NCBI GenBank assembly: GCA_003279445.1
Contig: QCHT01000004.1
Coordinates: 36,870-100,869, forward strand
Direction: 5' to 3'
From: Prochlorococcus sp. AG-402-G10
GTDB taxonomy: Bacteria; Cyanobacteriota; Cyanobacteriia; PCC-6307; Cyanobiaceae
DNA: 64,000 bases
The notes below the pieces were generated by a model. That model worked only from the letters and a program-made list of their open reading frames with translations. It was not told where the DNA came from and did no database searches. Both the position numbers and the translations under genes were made by a program. Positions 32,027-42,351 of this stretch are shown piece after piece; position 1 is the first letter of the stretch; each line of letters starts with the position of its first letter.

Positions 32027-32860
32027 TTAAACCTCACTAGTGTTTTCACAGAGGTCATCTAATAAATCAAACTCAAAATCATTTGTAGGTGCTAACCATA
32101 GATTCCATTTGCCATTTATTGTTTTCCAATTCAGCTTACTTGAATCACAATTGACTGCTAAATATAATGGCTTGCCTTTACTATTTAAACTCAAAGCAAC
32201 TGAATTATTTTCAATTTTATTCCAAGTTGACCAGTTTACTCTAAGAGCACCATAGTCTCTCCAATCTGCCTCCTTGACCTTAACAATTTTCTCAAGAGAC
32301 TTATTAAAATTATTTCTATCGAGGAAAAGTTTTAAACCTATCTTGAGATTATTTGAGTTTTTTATATCATTTACTTTTATAATATGACTAAGAGAGACAT
32401 TGTATTTTTTTGAAATTTGGTAAAGAGTATCCCCTTCTTCTATTACGTGAAATTTCGGATTGTTACTCTTAACTAGACTAGTAAGGTTTGGTATTAAGAT
32501 TGATTGATCCTCGAAGATTAAATATGGCTTTTGAAGATTATTTAATCTGATAATCTCACCTTTGTTTATTTTATACAATATAGAGATTGATTCAATGGTT
32601 TCGCCTTTTTGAATGACATGTTTTATGGGTAAAGGCTCATTTCCTAATTCTCTTAGATTAGGAATTACTAGCTTTTGGCCTGCTTTTAAATTATCTGGAT
32701 CATTTAACCCATTGGATTCAACGATTGATTCTAGGCTGACGTTATAATAATTTGCTAAACTTGAAAGTGTTTCTCCAGGCTTAACTATCACTTCACCTGC
32801 GAATAAAGATAGTTGACCTGATAACGTTAAGCTGATAATTGGCAAGGCGTATTTATTCAT
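32027..32860 (-). CDS. Secreted protein with three LysM domains
   Basis: A 277-residue exported protein. A signal peptide covers about residues 1-21 (ALPIISLTLSGQLSLFAG). Three LysM repeats follow: near 25-68 (VKPGETLSSLANYYNVSLES), near 80-123 (VIQKGETIESISILYKINKG) and near 137-180 (VIEEGDTLYQISKKYNVSLS). LysM binds peptidoglycan, so it is probably a periplasmic wall-associated protein. The last 85 residues match nothing I know and contain no evident hydrolase motif. It converges with the upstream hypothetical gene. Confidence 0.85.
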   Translation of the reverse strand: MNKYALPIISLTLSGQLSLFAGEVIVKPGETLSSLANYYNVSLESIVESNGLNDPDNLKAGQKLVIPNLRELGNEPLPIKHVIQKGETIESISILYKINKGEIIRLNNLQKPYLIFEDQSILIPNLTSLVKSNNPKFHVIEEGDTLYQISKKYNVSLSHIIKVNDIKNSNNLKIGLKLFLDRNNFNKSLEKIVKVKEADWRDYGALRVNWSTWNKIENNSVALSLNSKGKPLYLAVNCDSSKLNWKTINGKWNLWLAPTNDFEFDLLDDLCENTSEV

Positions 32861-32936
32861 TGCTTACTATAAATTTCCTATGGTATTTCTATTAAGATGT
32901 TACTGTAAGCCCTTAGTTGATTTCCATATGAGTAGC

Positions 32937-34307
32937 TTACTTTATAAGCTTATTAATAAATGAAATGTCTAATTTATAAGGCGGATACCTGAAATTTATA
33001 TCTAGCCAAAAAGGCCTATTTAAAATAGACTTTAGATGGGAAAATACTTCAAAGCCTGCTTTGCCATGATAAGAACCTGTGCCGCTGAGGCCGACTCCTC
33101 CAAAAGGAAGTTCAGGTATGCCTGCCTGAATGATTACATCATTGAAGCAAACCCCACCAGAACTTGTTAGCTTAACGACTTTTTGCTGATCTTCTAGACG
33201 ACCACCAAACATATAAATAGCAAGAGGCTTTGCTTCTTTTTGGATTATATCTAATCCTGCTTTAAGACTTTTTATAGTGATAATAGGCAGTATAGGACCG
33301 AAGATTTCTTCTGACATTATTGGATCATCAATGCTCTCTACTTTTATCAATGTAGGGCAAACTTTTTGGTCTGAATAATTGATGGAACCACCAAAAATAA
33401 TTTTATTTTCCTCAAAGGCATTCTTAATTAAGCTAACAACCTTTCCAAATTGCCTATTGTTTAATTTTGCTAGGTCAGTTGATTTTTCTGGATTTGTACC
33501 ATAGAAACTATTTATATTTGTCTTAAGTTTGGAAATCAATTGCTCATTCAATTCCTCTTGTACTAAAAGATGGTTCGGTGCCAAACAAGTTTGCCCAGAG
33601 TTTAGACTTTTGCCCCATGCAATTCTTTTTGCGGTAATATCTATATTTGCTCCTTCAAGAACTAAAGCTGGGTTTTTCCCTCCAAGTTCAAGGGTTACAG
33701 GAGTTAAATATTTTGATGCGGACCTCATAACTTTTTTTGCAATTTCGCTGCCTCCAGTAAAAAAAACGTGGTCAAATTCATTCTCTAAAAGGCTTGCTGA
33801 AAAATTAGAGTCTCCCTGAAAAACTTGTACAACGTCATGGGGGAAGAATTTTTCAATGAGTCTGGCTATTAATTCTGAAGTGAAGGGAGCAAATTCTGAA
33901 GGCTTGAGAATGGCTGTGTTCCCTGCGGCTAGTGCAGATATCAAAGGCTGTAAGGTCAGCATGAAAGGATAATTCCATGGGCCAATAATTAAAACGCAAC
34001 CTAAAGGTTCTGCTATTACACTCGCTGATCCTGGTTGAAGCCATAATGGTACATTTATTTTCCTTGGTTGCATCCAGTTAAAAAGATGTTTATTAGCTAT
34101 CTGGAGCTCTTGCTTTAAAGCAAGAATTTCAAATAAGGCTTCTGTCGAAGGCTTTTGTAGATCCTCTGCTAATGCTTTTATGATTTGCTCTTCATTTTCT
34201 TCCAGTAGCTTCTTTATTCGGTTGAGTTGGGTCCTTCGCCAAGATTGCGGTCTTGTGTGGCCTTCTCGAACCTGGTTTCGGAGATCATTGATTTTAAATT
34301 CTTCCAA
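32937..34307 (-). CDS. Aldehyde dehydrogenase (class 3/fatty aldehyde type)
   Basis: A 456-residue NAD(P)-dependent aldehyde dehydrogenase. It has IGPWNYPFMLTLQPLISALA near residue 110, FTGGSEIAKKVMRSA, the catalytic Glu in PVTLELGGKNPALV, and the catalytic Cys in NSGQTCLAPNHLLV near 243. The C-terminal PFGGVGLSGTGSYHGKAGF is typical of class 3 enzymes. In cyanobacteria such enzymes turn fatty aldehydes into acids, the likely but unproven role here. The hydrophobic C-terminal tail seen in membrane-bound homologues is not evident. Confidence 0.9.
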   Translation of the reverse strand: MEEFKINDLRNQVREGHTRPQSWRRTQLNRIKKLLEENEEQIIKALAEDLQKPSTEALFEILALKQELQIANKHLFNWMQPRKINVPLWLQPGSASVIAEPLGCVLIIGPWNYPFMLTLQPLISALAAGNTAILKPSEFAPFTSELIARLIEKFFPHDVVQVFQGDSNFSASLLENEFDHVFFTGGSEIAKKVMRSASKYLTPVTLELGGKNPALVLEGANIDITAKRIAWGKSLNSGQTCLAPNHLLVQEELNEQLISKLKTNINSFYGTNPEKSTDLAKLNNRQFGKVVSLIKNAFEENKIIFGGSINYSDQKVCPTLIKVESIDDPIMSEEIFGPILPIITIKSLKAGLDIIQKEAKPLAIYMFGGRLEDQQKVVKLTSSGGVCFNDVIIQAGIPELPFGGVGLSGTGSYHGKAGFEVFSHLKSILNRPFWLDINFRYPPYKLDISFINKLIK

Positions 34308-34361
34308 TTATCAAACTCCAGTAAAAGAAGACTCTAGATAATTGCAGACTAATTAGTCGAA

Positions 34362-34538
34362 TTAGCTTCTACGAGTTCTTCTTCTTTGTTGAAGTTTTCT
34401 TTTGTATTTCTCTACTGGCGTCTCATGATGGCGAAGACGCTTTAATTCTCCGAAAATGCCATCTTTAGAAACTTGACGTTTAAAACGTCTAAGCGCTGAT
34501 TCAATTCCTTCGCTCTCCCCAACAGTTACTAGTGTCAA
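34362..34538 (-). CDS. rpsU: 30S ribosomal protein S21
   Basis: A 58-residue basic protein reading [18 protein letters not shown] near the N-terminus and ending [15 protein letters not shown]. This is S21 over its entire length. The start is a TTG at 34538, matching the second residue Thr seen in homologues; no ATG fits. S21 helps 30S initiation. Confidence 0.93.
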   Translation of the reverse strand: MTLVTVGESEGIESALRRFKRQVSKDGIFGELKRLRHHETPVEKYKRKLQQRRRTRRS

Positions 34539-34612
34539 AAGAAGAATCTTATATAAAGAGGCTTATTCTATCAGTAGGAATAAAGGAAAAATGCTTTTCT
34601 AAACAGGTTTTT

Positions 34613-35002
34613 CTAAGTTACTTTTGAAAAATTTAACCCATCTTCCCGATTGAAGACTGCGCTCCAAATCCCATTACAAACAATTTGAAGCTCAGCCATA
34701 AGCTTTTCATTATCCCCTGTATTTATCCATTGGGCTTTAATTAGTGGGATTCTTTCTTGCATTAATTCCATAGGTAGCTGAATCAATAGAAGACTTTGGT
34801 CTCCGTTACTTCTTCTTAGTCTCCCTGATTCACTTTTCTGAAAAACCCTCAGGAGTAAATCTGAAGCAAGGCCTTTCCCGGCAATTCCTGGGTTGCTGTT
34901 TGGATCAATAAACTTGCTAATTGACTTTCCACCTAATGGCATGAACCTTTGGCCTTCTTGGTCAATTAATGCAAGGGCTAGAAGATATAGATGTTCGCTC
35001 AT
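34613..35002 (-). CDS. Hypothetical protein (129 aa), marine picocyanobacterial type
   Basis: A 129-residue soluble frame from the ATG at 35002; an in-frame start at 35029 would add nine residues. It has HLYLLALALIDQEGQRFMPL and SDLLLRVFQKSESGRLRRS and a C-terminal GIWSAVFNREDG. No catalytic motif is recognised. It lies between rpsU and a flavoprotein gene on the same strand. Regular helical periodicity argues for a genuine gene; function unknown. Confidence 0.6.
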   Translation of the reverse strand: MSEHLYLLALALIDQEGQRFMPLGGKSISKFIDPNSNPGIAGKGLASDLLLRVFQKSESGRLRRSNGDQSLLLIQLPMELMQERIPLIKAQWINTGDNEKLMAELQIVCNGIWSAVFNREDGLNFSKVT

Positions 35003-35117
35003 CTGGAATCTTTCTTCAATTAAGTTCAATTAGAACAATACTTTAAACTTAATGTTTTAAAACTTCTTGCATTAGTAATTAATATACTTGAATCTTTGGC
35101 CTAAATCAATTTATCTT

Positions 35118-36431
35118 TCATTCTTTAATCTTGCTGTTGATGAATTCTTTTTTACTACTAGCAATTGCCCGCCCTGCAATCCATCCGCTTGTCCAACAGT
35201 GTTGAAAATTAAAACCACCCGTTACTCCATCAATATTCAAAACTTCACCCGCAAAATAAAGTCCTTTGCAAACGAGACTCTCCATAGACTTTAAATCAAT
35301 TTCCTTGAGATTTATACCTCCAGCGGTTACGAACTCTTCGCCAAAAGGACCTTTGCCTATTATTAATTGGTTGTCTTTAGTTAAATATTTACATAATAAA
35401 TTTTTCTTCAAATTCGAAAAGTTTGACCACTTTGAATTGGCATCAATGCCTAGATTTTCTAAGAAAGCAACCCACAGTCTTCTAGGTAATTGTTTAAAAG
35501 GATAGCATTTTTTTATACTATCACTTGAATACTTTGACCTATAAGATTCTAAGATTTTATTGGCTTCATTGTAATCTTCATCTATCCAGTTAATACATAA
35601 AGAAGATTTGTATTTGTCTAAACTTAGATCTCGGGCAGCAAATGAAGATAATTTTAATACAGCAGGCCCACTTAGTCCCCAATGTGTAATTAAAACTCTT
35701 CCGAATTGTTCGAACTGTTTATCATTCGATATTAATCTTAGTTTTACTCTGTCAACTGAGATTCCAGAACAGGATGTTAACCATTTTGCATTAAGCTTAA
35801 AAGTGAATAAAGATGGCACTGCATTGATTAATTGATGGCCAAGATTATGGGCTATTCTTTTACCACTTGGTGAACCACCTGTTGCTATTAAAACTCGTTT
35901 AGCGAAAAAAAATTTCTTATGTTGACATTCTAGTTGAAAAGTCTTATCACTAAGCTTTTTAATAGTTTTAACTTTTACTCCTTTTAAACATTGAACTCCT
36001 AAAGCAATAGAAGACTTTTGTAGACATCTTATGACTTCTTTAGAAGAATTTGACTTAGGAAAAATGCGCCCATCTTCTTCGACTTTCAGCTCCAAACCTC
36101 TTTCCTTAAACCAATTGATTGCGTCTCCAGTAGAGAATCGACTAAAAGCACCTAATAAAGCTTTCTCCCCTCTAGGATAATTGGTAGTCAACTCACGTAT
36201 CTCCAAGCATGCATTCGTAACATTGCATCTCCCCCCACCGCTAATGCGCACTTTCTCAAGAGTTTTCGCAGTTTCTTCTAAAATAACAATAGAAGACGTT
36301 CTTTCTTCAGCTGCTGTAATTGCAGACATGAAACCTGATGCTCCTCCTCCAACTACGATTAAATCAAATGTTTCTTCCAATTGGAACCCCGTCCTTATTC
36401 TCAATTTAAAGATAAATTGTTGTTTGACCAA
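35118..36431 (-). CDS. FAD-dependent oxidoreductase of the HI0933/BaiN family
   Basis: A 437-residue flavoprotein. The N-terminal dinucleotide-binding fold is LIVVGGGASGFMSAITAAEE near residues 24-43, followed by KVRISGGGRCNVTNAC and PKSNSSKEVIRCL. The mid-region has ATGGSPSGKRIAHNLGH, and the C-terminus has VTAGGINLKEID and GLYFAGEVLNIDGVTGGFNF. Homologues are annotated as NAD(P)/FAD oxidoreductases of unclear substrate. The first 17 residues may not be part of the mature protein; a later start is possible. Confidence 0.85.
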   Translation of the reverse strand: MVKQQFIFKLRIRTGFQLEETFDLIVVGGGASGFMSAITAAEERTSSIVILEETAKTLEKVRISGGGRCNVTNACLEIRELTTNYPRGEKALLGAFSRFSTGDAINWFKERGLELKVEEDGRIFPKSNSSKEVIRCLQKSSIALGVQCLKGVKVKTIKKLSDKTFQLECQHKKFFFAKRVLIATGGSPSGKRIAHNLGHQLINAVPSLFTFKLNAKWLTSCSGISVDRVKLRLISNDKQFEQFGRVLITHWGLSGPAVLKLSSFAARDLSLDKYKSSLCINWIDEDYNEANKILESYRSKYSSDSIKKCYPFKQLPRRLWVAFLENLGIDANSKWSNFSNLKKNLLCKYLTKDNQLIIGKGPFGEEFVTAGGINLKEIDLKSMESLVCKGLYFAGEVLNIDGVTGGFNFQHCWTSGWIAGRAIASSKKEFINSKIKE

Positions 36432-36663
36432 GGTTGCTTAAAAATTTTGACTCATTAAGTTCTTTCATGGAAGCCTTTGATTTAAAATTCGGAGAGATAT
36501 ATGAAGATCAGCTAATGGCTTTCAAATAATCTCCTTGAGCAAATGCTAGGAATTTAGCTACCTTTTAACAAATTAATACCATCTTAAACCTTCCAAATCT
36601 CTTTGAATTTAGGTTGACTACTCGTAAGAAAAGATTCAAAATAAACTCCTCTGAAACTTCTTT

Positions 36664-37389
36664 ATGAAATGTGCTTTGGATATTAAAAAAGCTACTAAAT
36701 ATCTAGTAGTTGCTTGTTTAATTTTCGTTTTAGTTATTGCTAATAATTTTTTTGATTTGGATTTAATCAATAATTTATTTGGAGACTTTGAAAGTATCTT
36801 AATTAATCAAGTTATTGCTGCAGCCTTGCTGATATTTCTTTTGAGAAGTGTAAGTATTATTATACCTATTATACCTGGCACTTATTGCTCTGTAATTGCA
36901 GGTTATTTCTATGGAATTAAAACCGGAATGGTTTTAATTTTCTTTGCTGATTTAATTTCTTGTTCTTGCTCCTTTTTCTTATCTAGAAGGTTAGGTCGAA
37001 CTTTTGTTAGAAGACTGTTAGGCCCAAAACAAATGCAAAGAGTTGAAAATATAAGTCAGAGATACTTAGAGCAAAATATCTTCTTAATGACGGGATTTTT
37101 AATGACCCAGTTCTTTGATTTTGTTTGTTATGCAATAGGCCTAACAAAGGTATCTTGGAAGAAATTTATGACCGCACTTATAATAAGTATTTTAATCTCA
37201 GACTTACCCTTTGTCGCAGGTGGCCATACACTGAAAGCTCTTAATGGTGTAAATCTTAGAGAGTTGCTAAATGGAGAAGTCCAGGCTCTTAGTGGCCATT
37301 ACTTAATATTATTTATAATAACTGTTCTTTCTATATTTGGATTAGGTATATTAAGTCATTTTCTTAATAGAAAATCTATGGATCAATAA
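36664..37389 (+). CDS. TVP38/TMEM64 (VTT domain) family inner-membrane protein, second copy
   Basis: A 241-residue polytopic protein. It parallels the protein at 4756-5400 closely: ISIIIP then VIAGYFYGIKTG, FFLSRRLGRTFVRRLLGPKQ, NIFLMTGFLMTQFFDFVCYA and TALIISILISDLPFVAGG. The N-terminal helix is longer, and an extra segment lies before the last helix. Its role is unknown; DedA-like lipid or ion transport is possible. The two copies are diverged paralogues 32 kb apart. Confidence 0.82.
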   Translation: MKCALDIKKATKYLVVACLIFVLVIANNFFDLDLINNLFGDFESILINQVIAAALLIFLLRSVSIIIPIIPGTYCSVIAGYFYGIKTGMVLIFFADLISCSCSFFLSRRLGRTFVRRLLGPKQMQRVENISQRYLEQNIFLMTGFLMTQFFDFVCYAIGLTKVSWKKFMTALIISILISDLPFVAGGHTLKALNGVNLRELLNGEVQALSGHYLILFIITVLSIFGLGILSHFLNRKSMDQ

Positions 37390-37503
37390 TTAAGCAATTA
37401 GAAAAACTATTATTAGGAATATCAAAACTATTGTGTCTAGACTTAGGCAAGTTTTGGTTGCAAGTTGGTATAAATAATTCAGCTAGAAATGAATATCTTT
37501 ACT

Positions 37504-37680
37504 TCACAATGGTTTAAATCGCTTTTTGGTTGCTTTGCAAATAGGGCATAGCCATGTACTTGGCAGGTCTTCAAATGCTGTGCCAGGTTGAATGCCTTGA
37601 GAAGGTTCTCCTTTTAAAGGGTTATAGGCATAAATACAATCTTTGCATTGATACTTTCCTCTAGGGAATGTAGATGCCAT
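37504..37680 (-). CDS. Rubredoxin
   Basis: A 58-residue iron protein. The two metal-binding hairpins are YQCKDCIYAYNPLKGEP (C12, C15) and STWLCPICKATKKRF (C45, C48), with the family hinge GTAFEDLPSTWLCP. It is a soluble rubredoxin lacking the C-terminal membrane anchor of the photosystem-associated RubA. The ATG at 37680 directly precedes ASTFPRGKYQ. It should bind one iron; electron partners are unknown. It lies just downstream of the second VTT gene, convergent with it. Confidence 0.9.
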   Translation of the reverse strand: MASTFPRGKYQCKDCIYAYNPLKGEPSQGIQPGTAFEDLPSTWLCPICKATKKRFKPL

Positions 37681-37761
37681 TAGCTTATTTGAACTACTTT
37701 AAAAATGTCAAAGAAGTGCTCACTTGGCAATTAAAATATTTTGTTTAAAAACTTTTATTTT

Positions 37762-38940
37762 CTAAGAGGATTGACGAATTAAGTACTCACTACCAATTAG
37801 GAAGATTACCACTGGTGACCATGCTGCAATAAAAGGATGCAAAGTTCCTGAAATCCCAAGAGCACTAAATAAGAATGAGACAGTGTAGTAAATAAGGATC
37901 AGGATGATACTCATGCCAAATGCTATTGACTGGCCACTCCCTCTTGTTTTTGCTTTTCTTATAGCTAATGTGCTTCCTATTATGGAGAAAACCAAACAAG
38001 ATAAAGGAACCGTAAATTTTTCCTGAATTTTTACCTTTAGCCTATTCTCTTCCTTGAGATTGCCCGAGAGATTGTATAACTTTAAAGCACTATATGCCTG
38101 ATTTAAATTCATATTATTAGAATTACTTGGTATTTTTGCAATCATGACGGGACCATACCCTAGATTATAAGAGTACTCTAAGAAATTTTCTTTTGATGAG
38201 GGCTGACTTTTGTCAAGATAAAATATACTGCCATCCCTTAATAGCCATTGCTCTTGCTCAACTTCCCACTCGCCTTCTTTTGCTAGGATTAACTTATTCT
38301 GTTGACCATTATCATACTCAACTAATGTCAAGTTATGCATTATGTTGTCTTTATACTCTTCTGCATGAAATAGTGCCTCTAGATTCTTTTCACTATCAAA
38401 CTGACTGTAAATTATATCCCTTTTATAGGAAATATCTGAAGATTGTCCTAGACCTCTTCTGAATACTGCATTGGCTTTTAGATTTGAATCAGGAGCGATA
38501 TAATTACTAAAGCTAAATGTAATAAATGACATTACGATTCCAATATATATTGCTGGTAAAAGTATTCTTCTACAGCTAATACCTAAGCTTGTTAAAGCTT
38601 TTATTTCACTATTATTATAAAGCTGAGAGAATGCAAGAAGACATCCAAGCAAAGTAGCCATAGGTAAAGCTATAGTTAGATATCCAGGGAGTTTTAAGAA
38701 TAATATTTCAATGGCCAATGACCAGGTTAGATTGCTATTTATAACCATTCTAATTAAGTATAGGAGTTCTCCAAAAGATAGACAAAGAACTATAAATGAT
38801 GAGACGCTAAATGTTAGTGGTGGTATAATCTCAGATATTAACCATCTATCAAGTAATGGCATAGATTTAATGATTTTTCCTGTATATCTCTCGATTAAAG
38901 AAAATGCTTTTAATTTATATTTAGTCATTGTCTTCTCCAA
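37762..38940 (-). CDS. LptF/LptG family permease
   Basis: A 392-residue membrane protein of the YjgP/YjgQ family. It starts with a basic segment and four to six helices: LTFSVSSFIVLCLSFGELLY, KLPGYLTIALPMATLLGCLL, and at the C-terminus LSCLVFSIIGSTLAI, SIILILIYYTVSFLF and AAWSPVVIFLIG. A periplasmic jelly-roll part (about residues 150-300) lies between. LptF/G with LptB extract lipopolysaccharide from the inner membrane. Cyanobacteria usually have one such gene. It precedes a surface-polysaccharide module. Confidence 0.84.
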   Translation of the reverse strand: MEKTMTKYKLKAFSLIERYTGKIIKSMPLLDRWLISEIIPPLTFSVSSFIVLCLSFGELLYLIRMVINSNLTWSLAIEILFLKLPGYLTIALPMATLLGCLLAFSQLYNNSEIKALTSLGISCRRILLPAIYIGIVMSFITFSFSNYIAPDSNLKANAVFRRGLGQSSDISYKRDIIYSQFDSEKNLEALFHAEEYKDNIMHNLTLVEYDNGQQNKLILAKEGEWEVEQEQWLLRDGSIFYLDKSQPSSKENFLEYSYNLGYGPVMIAKIPSNSNNMNLNQAYSALKLYNLSGNLKEENRLKVKIQEKFTVPLSCLVFSIIGSTLAIRKAKTRGSGQSIAFGMSIILILIYYTVSFLFSALGISGTLHPFIAAWSPVVIFLIGSEYLIRQSS

Positions 38941-39011
38941 TCAATACAGACAATTGCAGCTTCAAAGTATTGACTATACTAAATATCTTTTTAGTTAATA
39001 TATGCATCTTG

Positions 39012-40850
39012 TTAGATGTTAATATTGCCTAAACTTTTACTGTTAGCATTGATCATTTCATTAAAATTATCTGATTTCTGTAGCAAACTTTCATAAGTAC
39101 CACTATGAGTAATAGTACCATTCTCGAATTCATATATACGATCACATTTTCTTATAGTTGACAGTCTATGAGCAATGAATATGATTGTACACCTTCTTGC
39201 CATTAAATCTATTGCATTAATAACATTTGCCTCTGTCTTGTTATCTAAAGAACTGGTTGCTTCATCTAGAACAAGTAACTTTGCCTCTCGATAAAAAGCT
39301 CTTGCTATTACTATTCTTTGTCTTTGGCCTCCAGATAGCCTGATACCATTTTCACCAACATTCGTATTAAGACCTAATGGAAGACTATCAACTAATTCCT
39401 CTAATTGTGCTCCTTTAATTGAATCCCAGACTCTTTTTTGATTTATTTCTTCTTTTTCTAATCCATAGGCAACATTTTCTAAAATACTTGCATTTAATAG
39501 CTTGATTGATTGCGGAACATATGAACATAATGCTTGCCAAGCTGGAATCTCCATGTCACTTACATCAATTCCATCTACTTCAAGTGATCCCTTACTGGGT
39601 CTCAGAAGTCCTAGTATTTGGTTTACAGTTGTAGTTTTTCCACTGCCGGTTTTTCCAACAAATGCTATTCTTGCTCCAACAGGAATGGTTAGATTAATAT
39701 TATGAATTACAAACTCATTTGAAGAAGGGTATTTATAGTTAACATCATTTAGCCTTATATAATTCCTTGGGTTTAGACCCATTGGAGATGGTACATTTTT
39801 AGATCTCAATGTCATTCTATTACTTTTTAGCTCAATAATTTCTAGGGTTTCAACTAGATCTGGCAGACCAGACCTGAGATCAGTTAACCCTCTAAATAGA
39901 TCCTGAAGAGGAGGGGTAATTTTTAAAGATGCAACTGCAATAGTTGCTACAAATGGTACAAGTTCAACTAAATCTGTTGGCTTGTTACTGCTCAATAAAG
40001 GAAACAAACCGATAGAGAATATCATTGTGATTCCAAATGGTTCTATTAAAGACCGTGGAAATTCAGGTAAAGTTTCAGCTTTCCAAAGAAATGGAAATGC
40101 CTTTCTGCCTGCGTTTGAATATCTTTTCTCAAAATACTCTTCTGAATTGGTCATATGAACATCTACTATAGTGCTCATAGATTCTGTTAGAATATTATTA
40201 GTTTCTGATTCTAATAATATTCTTTGCTTTGCAGATGATCTGATATATGGTGTTACTACTAATGAAATTATTGTATAGCATCCCACTAAGGATAACATTA
40301 AGTACAGAGCTGTTAACTTTGCAAAACTTAAGATTGCAAGAAATATAAAAGAAACTACGAATAATCCACTTGTCATTTGCAATATGGGCCTAATTAATTT
40401 TTCTGAAACTCGAGAAATATTGAGTAGTATTTTTGCTGATAGATCAGAACTTTTATTATTTAAGAAGAACTCATAGTCTTGTGAAAGAACTTTTTTCTGA
40501 GCATTTTCGGATAGATCTAGCCATATTGAATATCTCAAATGTTCTTGGCAGCCTCTCAAGACTAATTTTGATAATGAAGCGATCCAATTCATGCCTATAT
40601 ATAAAGCAACTAAGAGAATAACTTTAGTTTTAGGATCTTCTGCTATAAAATCACTATATGGAATGGGTGGTTTATTTGGTTGACCAACAACAACTGCAAA
40701 TAATCTGGAAACTAAACCGACTACTAAAACATCAGCCAAACCTGTAAAAGCTGAAACAGGAAGCAGCAACCATAATGAGCGCCTTCTTTTTTTGGGTAGA
40801 GTCTTTAGTAGACGCCCAAGAAGAACTATAGTTTTGCTAGGTAATGGCAT
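39012..40850 (-). CDS. ABC exporter (fused permease-ATPase), probably surface glycan or lipid-linked
   Basis: A 612-residue half-transporter. Six membrane helices cover about residues 20-320 (LLPVSAFTGLADVLVVGLVS, VVSFIFLAILSFAKL), then the ATPase with Walker A VGKTGSGKTTTVNQILG, signature RLSGGQRQRIVIARAFY and Walker B AKLLVLDEATSSLD. It resembles MsbA/PglK-type exporters placed in surface-sugar clusters, so a glycan flippase is likely. Substrate is not determined. Its neighbours are LptF/G and a glycosyltransferase. Confidence 0.86.
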   Translation of the reverse strand: MPLPSKTIVLLGRLLKTLPKKRRRSLWLLLPVSAFTGLADVLVVGLVSRLFAVVVGQPNKPPIPYSDFIAEDPKTKVILLVALYIGMNWIASLSKLVLRGCQEHLRYSIWLDLSENAQKKVLSQDYEFFLNNKSSDLSAKILLNISRVSEKLIRPILQMTSGLFVVSFIFLAILSFAKLTALYLMLSLVGCYTIISLVVTPYIRSSAKQRILLESETNNILTESMSTIVDVHMTNSEEYFEKRYSNAGRKAFPFLWKAETLPEFPRSLIEPFGITMIFSIGLFPLLSSNKPTDLVELVPFVATIAVASLKITPPLQDLFRGLTDLRSGLPDLVETLEIIELKSNRMTLRSKNVPSPMGLNPRNYIRLNDVNYKYPSSNEFVIHNINLTIPVGARIAFVGKTGSGKTTTVNQILGLLRPSKGSLEVDGIDVSDMEIPAWQALCSYVPQSIKLLNASILENVAYGLEKEEINQKRVWDSIKGAQLEELVDSLPLGLNTNVGENGIRLSGGQRQRIVIARAFYREAKLLVLDEATSSLDNKTEANVINAIDLMARRCTIIFIAHRLSTIRKCDRIYEFENGTITHSGTYESLLQKSDNFNEMINANSKSLGNINI

Positions 40851-40987
40851 AGTAATAAATTAATCATCTATTTGGCTTTACTCTTTCTGATTCGACCAGT
40901 TTGTGGGCTGTTCAATTTTCATAATGAAAACAAGTTTTTGTGATTTCTATTTTTATGAGAATATCTACAGTTTTTTCCTCTATAGGT

Positions 40988-42115
40988 TTAGGAAAGGTTT
41001 GAATAAATTTTCATATACTCTTTCATCATTCTTGAGATAGAGAAGAGTTCTTTTTGTCTCCCTTTTGCATTTTCACCTAATGATTTTCTTAGATTACAAT
41101 TATTACTTAACCGATGAATATGATTTGATGCAGCTAATGTATTACCTAATTCATAAAGATATCCAGACTCTCCATTAATTATGGTTTCTGAATTACCAGT
41201 TACATCAGAAACGATAATAGGGAGGCCTACAGACATTGCCTCTAGAACACTAATTGGGTGACCCTCATATAAAGACGTTGAGAGGAATATATCAGACTCT
41301 CTTAGGTGTTGAATAGGATTATTAACATTCCCAGGCATAATAATATTAGTAATATTTTCTTCAAAAAGCTTTCTTTTTAAGTCTCTTTTTAATGAACCTG
41401 TTCCTAAAATTAGGAAGATGTTCTCTCTACATAGCTTAGAGATTTCTAATATCTCAAAGATATTTTTTTGGGCCTCGAGTCTACATAAACTAGTTACTAT
41501 AACTATATTTTGACTTATATTATATTTACTTCTTATATCGCTTTTCTTCTCCTGTTCAATACCTATATTATCTACAGCATTATAGATAATGGAATATTTG
41601 CAGGAACTATGGATTACATTATTAGATCTAGCTTCTTCCAACTCACCTTTTGATACAAATATTTTGTGTTTGTCGACCCACCCAGTTAAATTCTCGTATA
41701 ATATATATATAGCCCTAGTAATTAAGGGATGACATTTTATATGTATGCCATGAAATGTATGAACAAGAGAGACATTACTTACTAAAGCTAATGTCCTGCC
41801 TATTACACCAGCACCTTTTCCGTGGCTATGAACAATGTCAATTGAGTACTTTTTTAATCGAAATCTTAAGTTCAACAGATCGTTTATATTTATTGCTCTT
41901 TCTTTAATTCCTATTAGCTGAACATGTTTTATATCTTTGAGGATTTCATAGAAAGGAGTATTTTCAGGACAGGCAACGTATACCTTAAAGAAATCTTTTA
42001 ATTCTTTGACAAGTAATAAAATATGTCTTGGACCTCCTCCTATTTGTCCGGAAGATGAGATGAAGAGCAAGCTTTTTCTTCTTTTCTGAAAATCGACTTC
42101 ATTCATGTTAACCAT
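40988..42115 (-). CDS. Family 4 glycosyltransferase
   Basis: A 375-residue GT-B enzyme. The N-terminus has LLFISSSGQIGGGPRHILLL (acceptor-side Rossmann fold), then VHSHGKGAGVIGRTLAL, and the C-terminal donor site has SLYEGHPISVLEAMSVGLPI near residue 280, the GT4 E-x7-E region. Members add sugars to capsule, O-antigen or lipid acceptors; the exact sugar is unknown. It is the last gene of the minus-strand group before a divergent polysaccharide gene set. Confidence 0.86.
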   Translation of the reverse strand: MVNMNEVDFQKRRKSLLFISSSGQIGGGPRHILLLVKELKDFFKVYVACPENTPFYEILKDIKHVQLIGIKERAININDLLNLRFRLKKYSIDIVHSHGKGAGVIGRTLALVSNVSLVHTFHGIHIKCHPLITRAIYILYENLTGWVDKHKIFVSKGELEEARSNNVIHSSCKYSIIYNAVDNIGIEQEKKSDIRSKYNISQNIVIVTSLCRLEAQKNIFEILEISKLCRENIFLILGTGSLKRDLKRKLFEENITNIIMPGNVNNPIQHLRESDIFLSTSLYEGHPISVLEAMSVGLPIIVSDVTGNSETIINGESGYLYELGNTLAASNHIHRLSNNCNLRKSLGENAKGRQKELFSISRMMKEYMKIYSNLS

Positions 42116-42351
42116 TTTTTAAGGCTGTTTGCATTTGGTAGGCAAATCTTTAGAGCATAATGCAAGGGATCCTAAGCCTTCAGTCTACTTTGACAAATGA
42201 TACTGGACATTGGCTTAGATCAATGTTATGTGAGACTATTCCATTTGTTAGAACGTCTTGAGTTCAATGGCTTATGATTGTTGGGGCTAATATTCGCTCA
42301 CAGTAGTGATGCTTGATGCTGCTAGGAAATGGAACTTAAGTAAGGATTTCT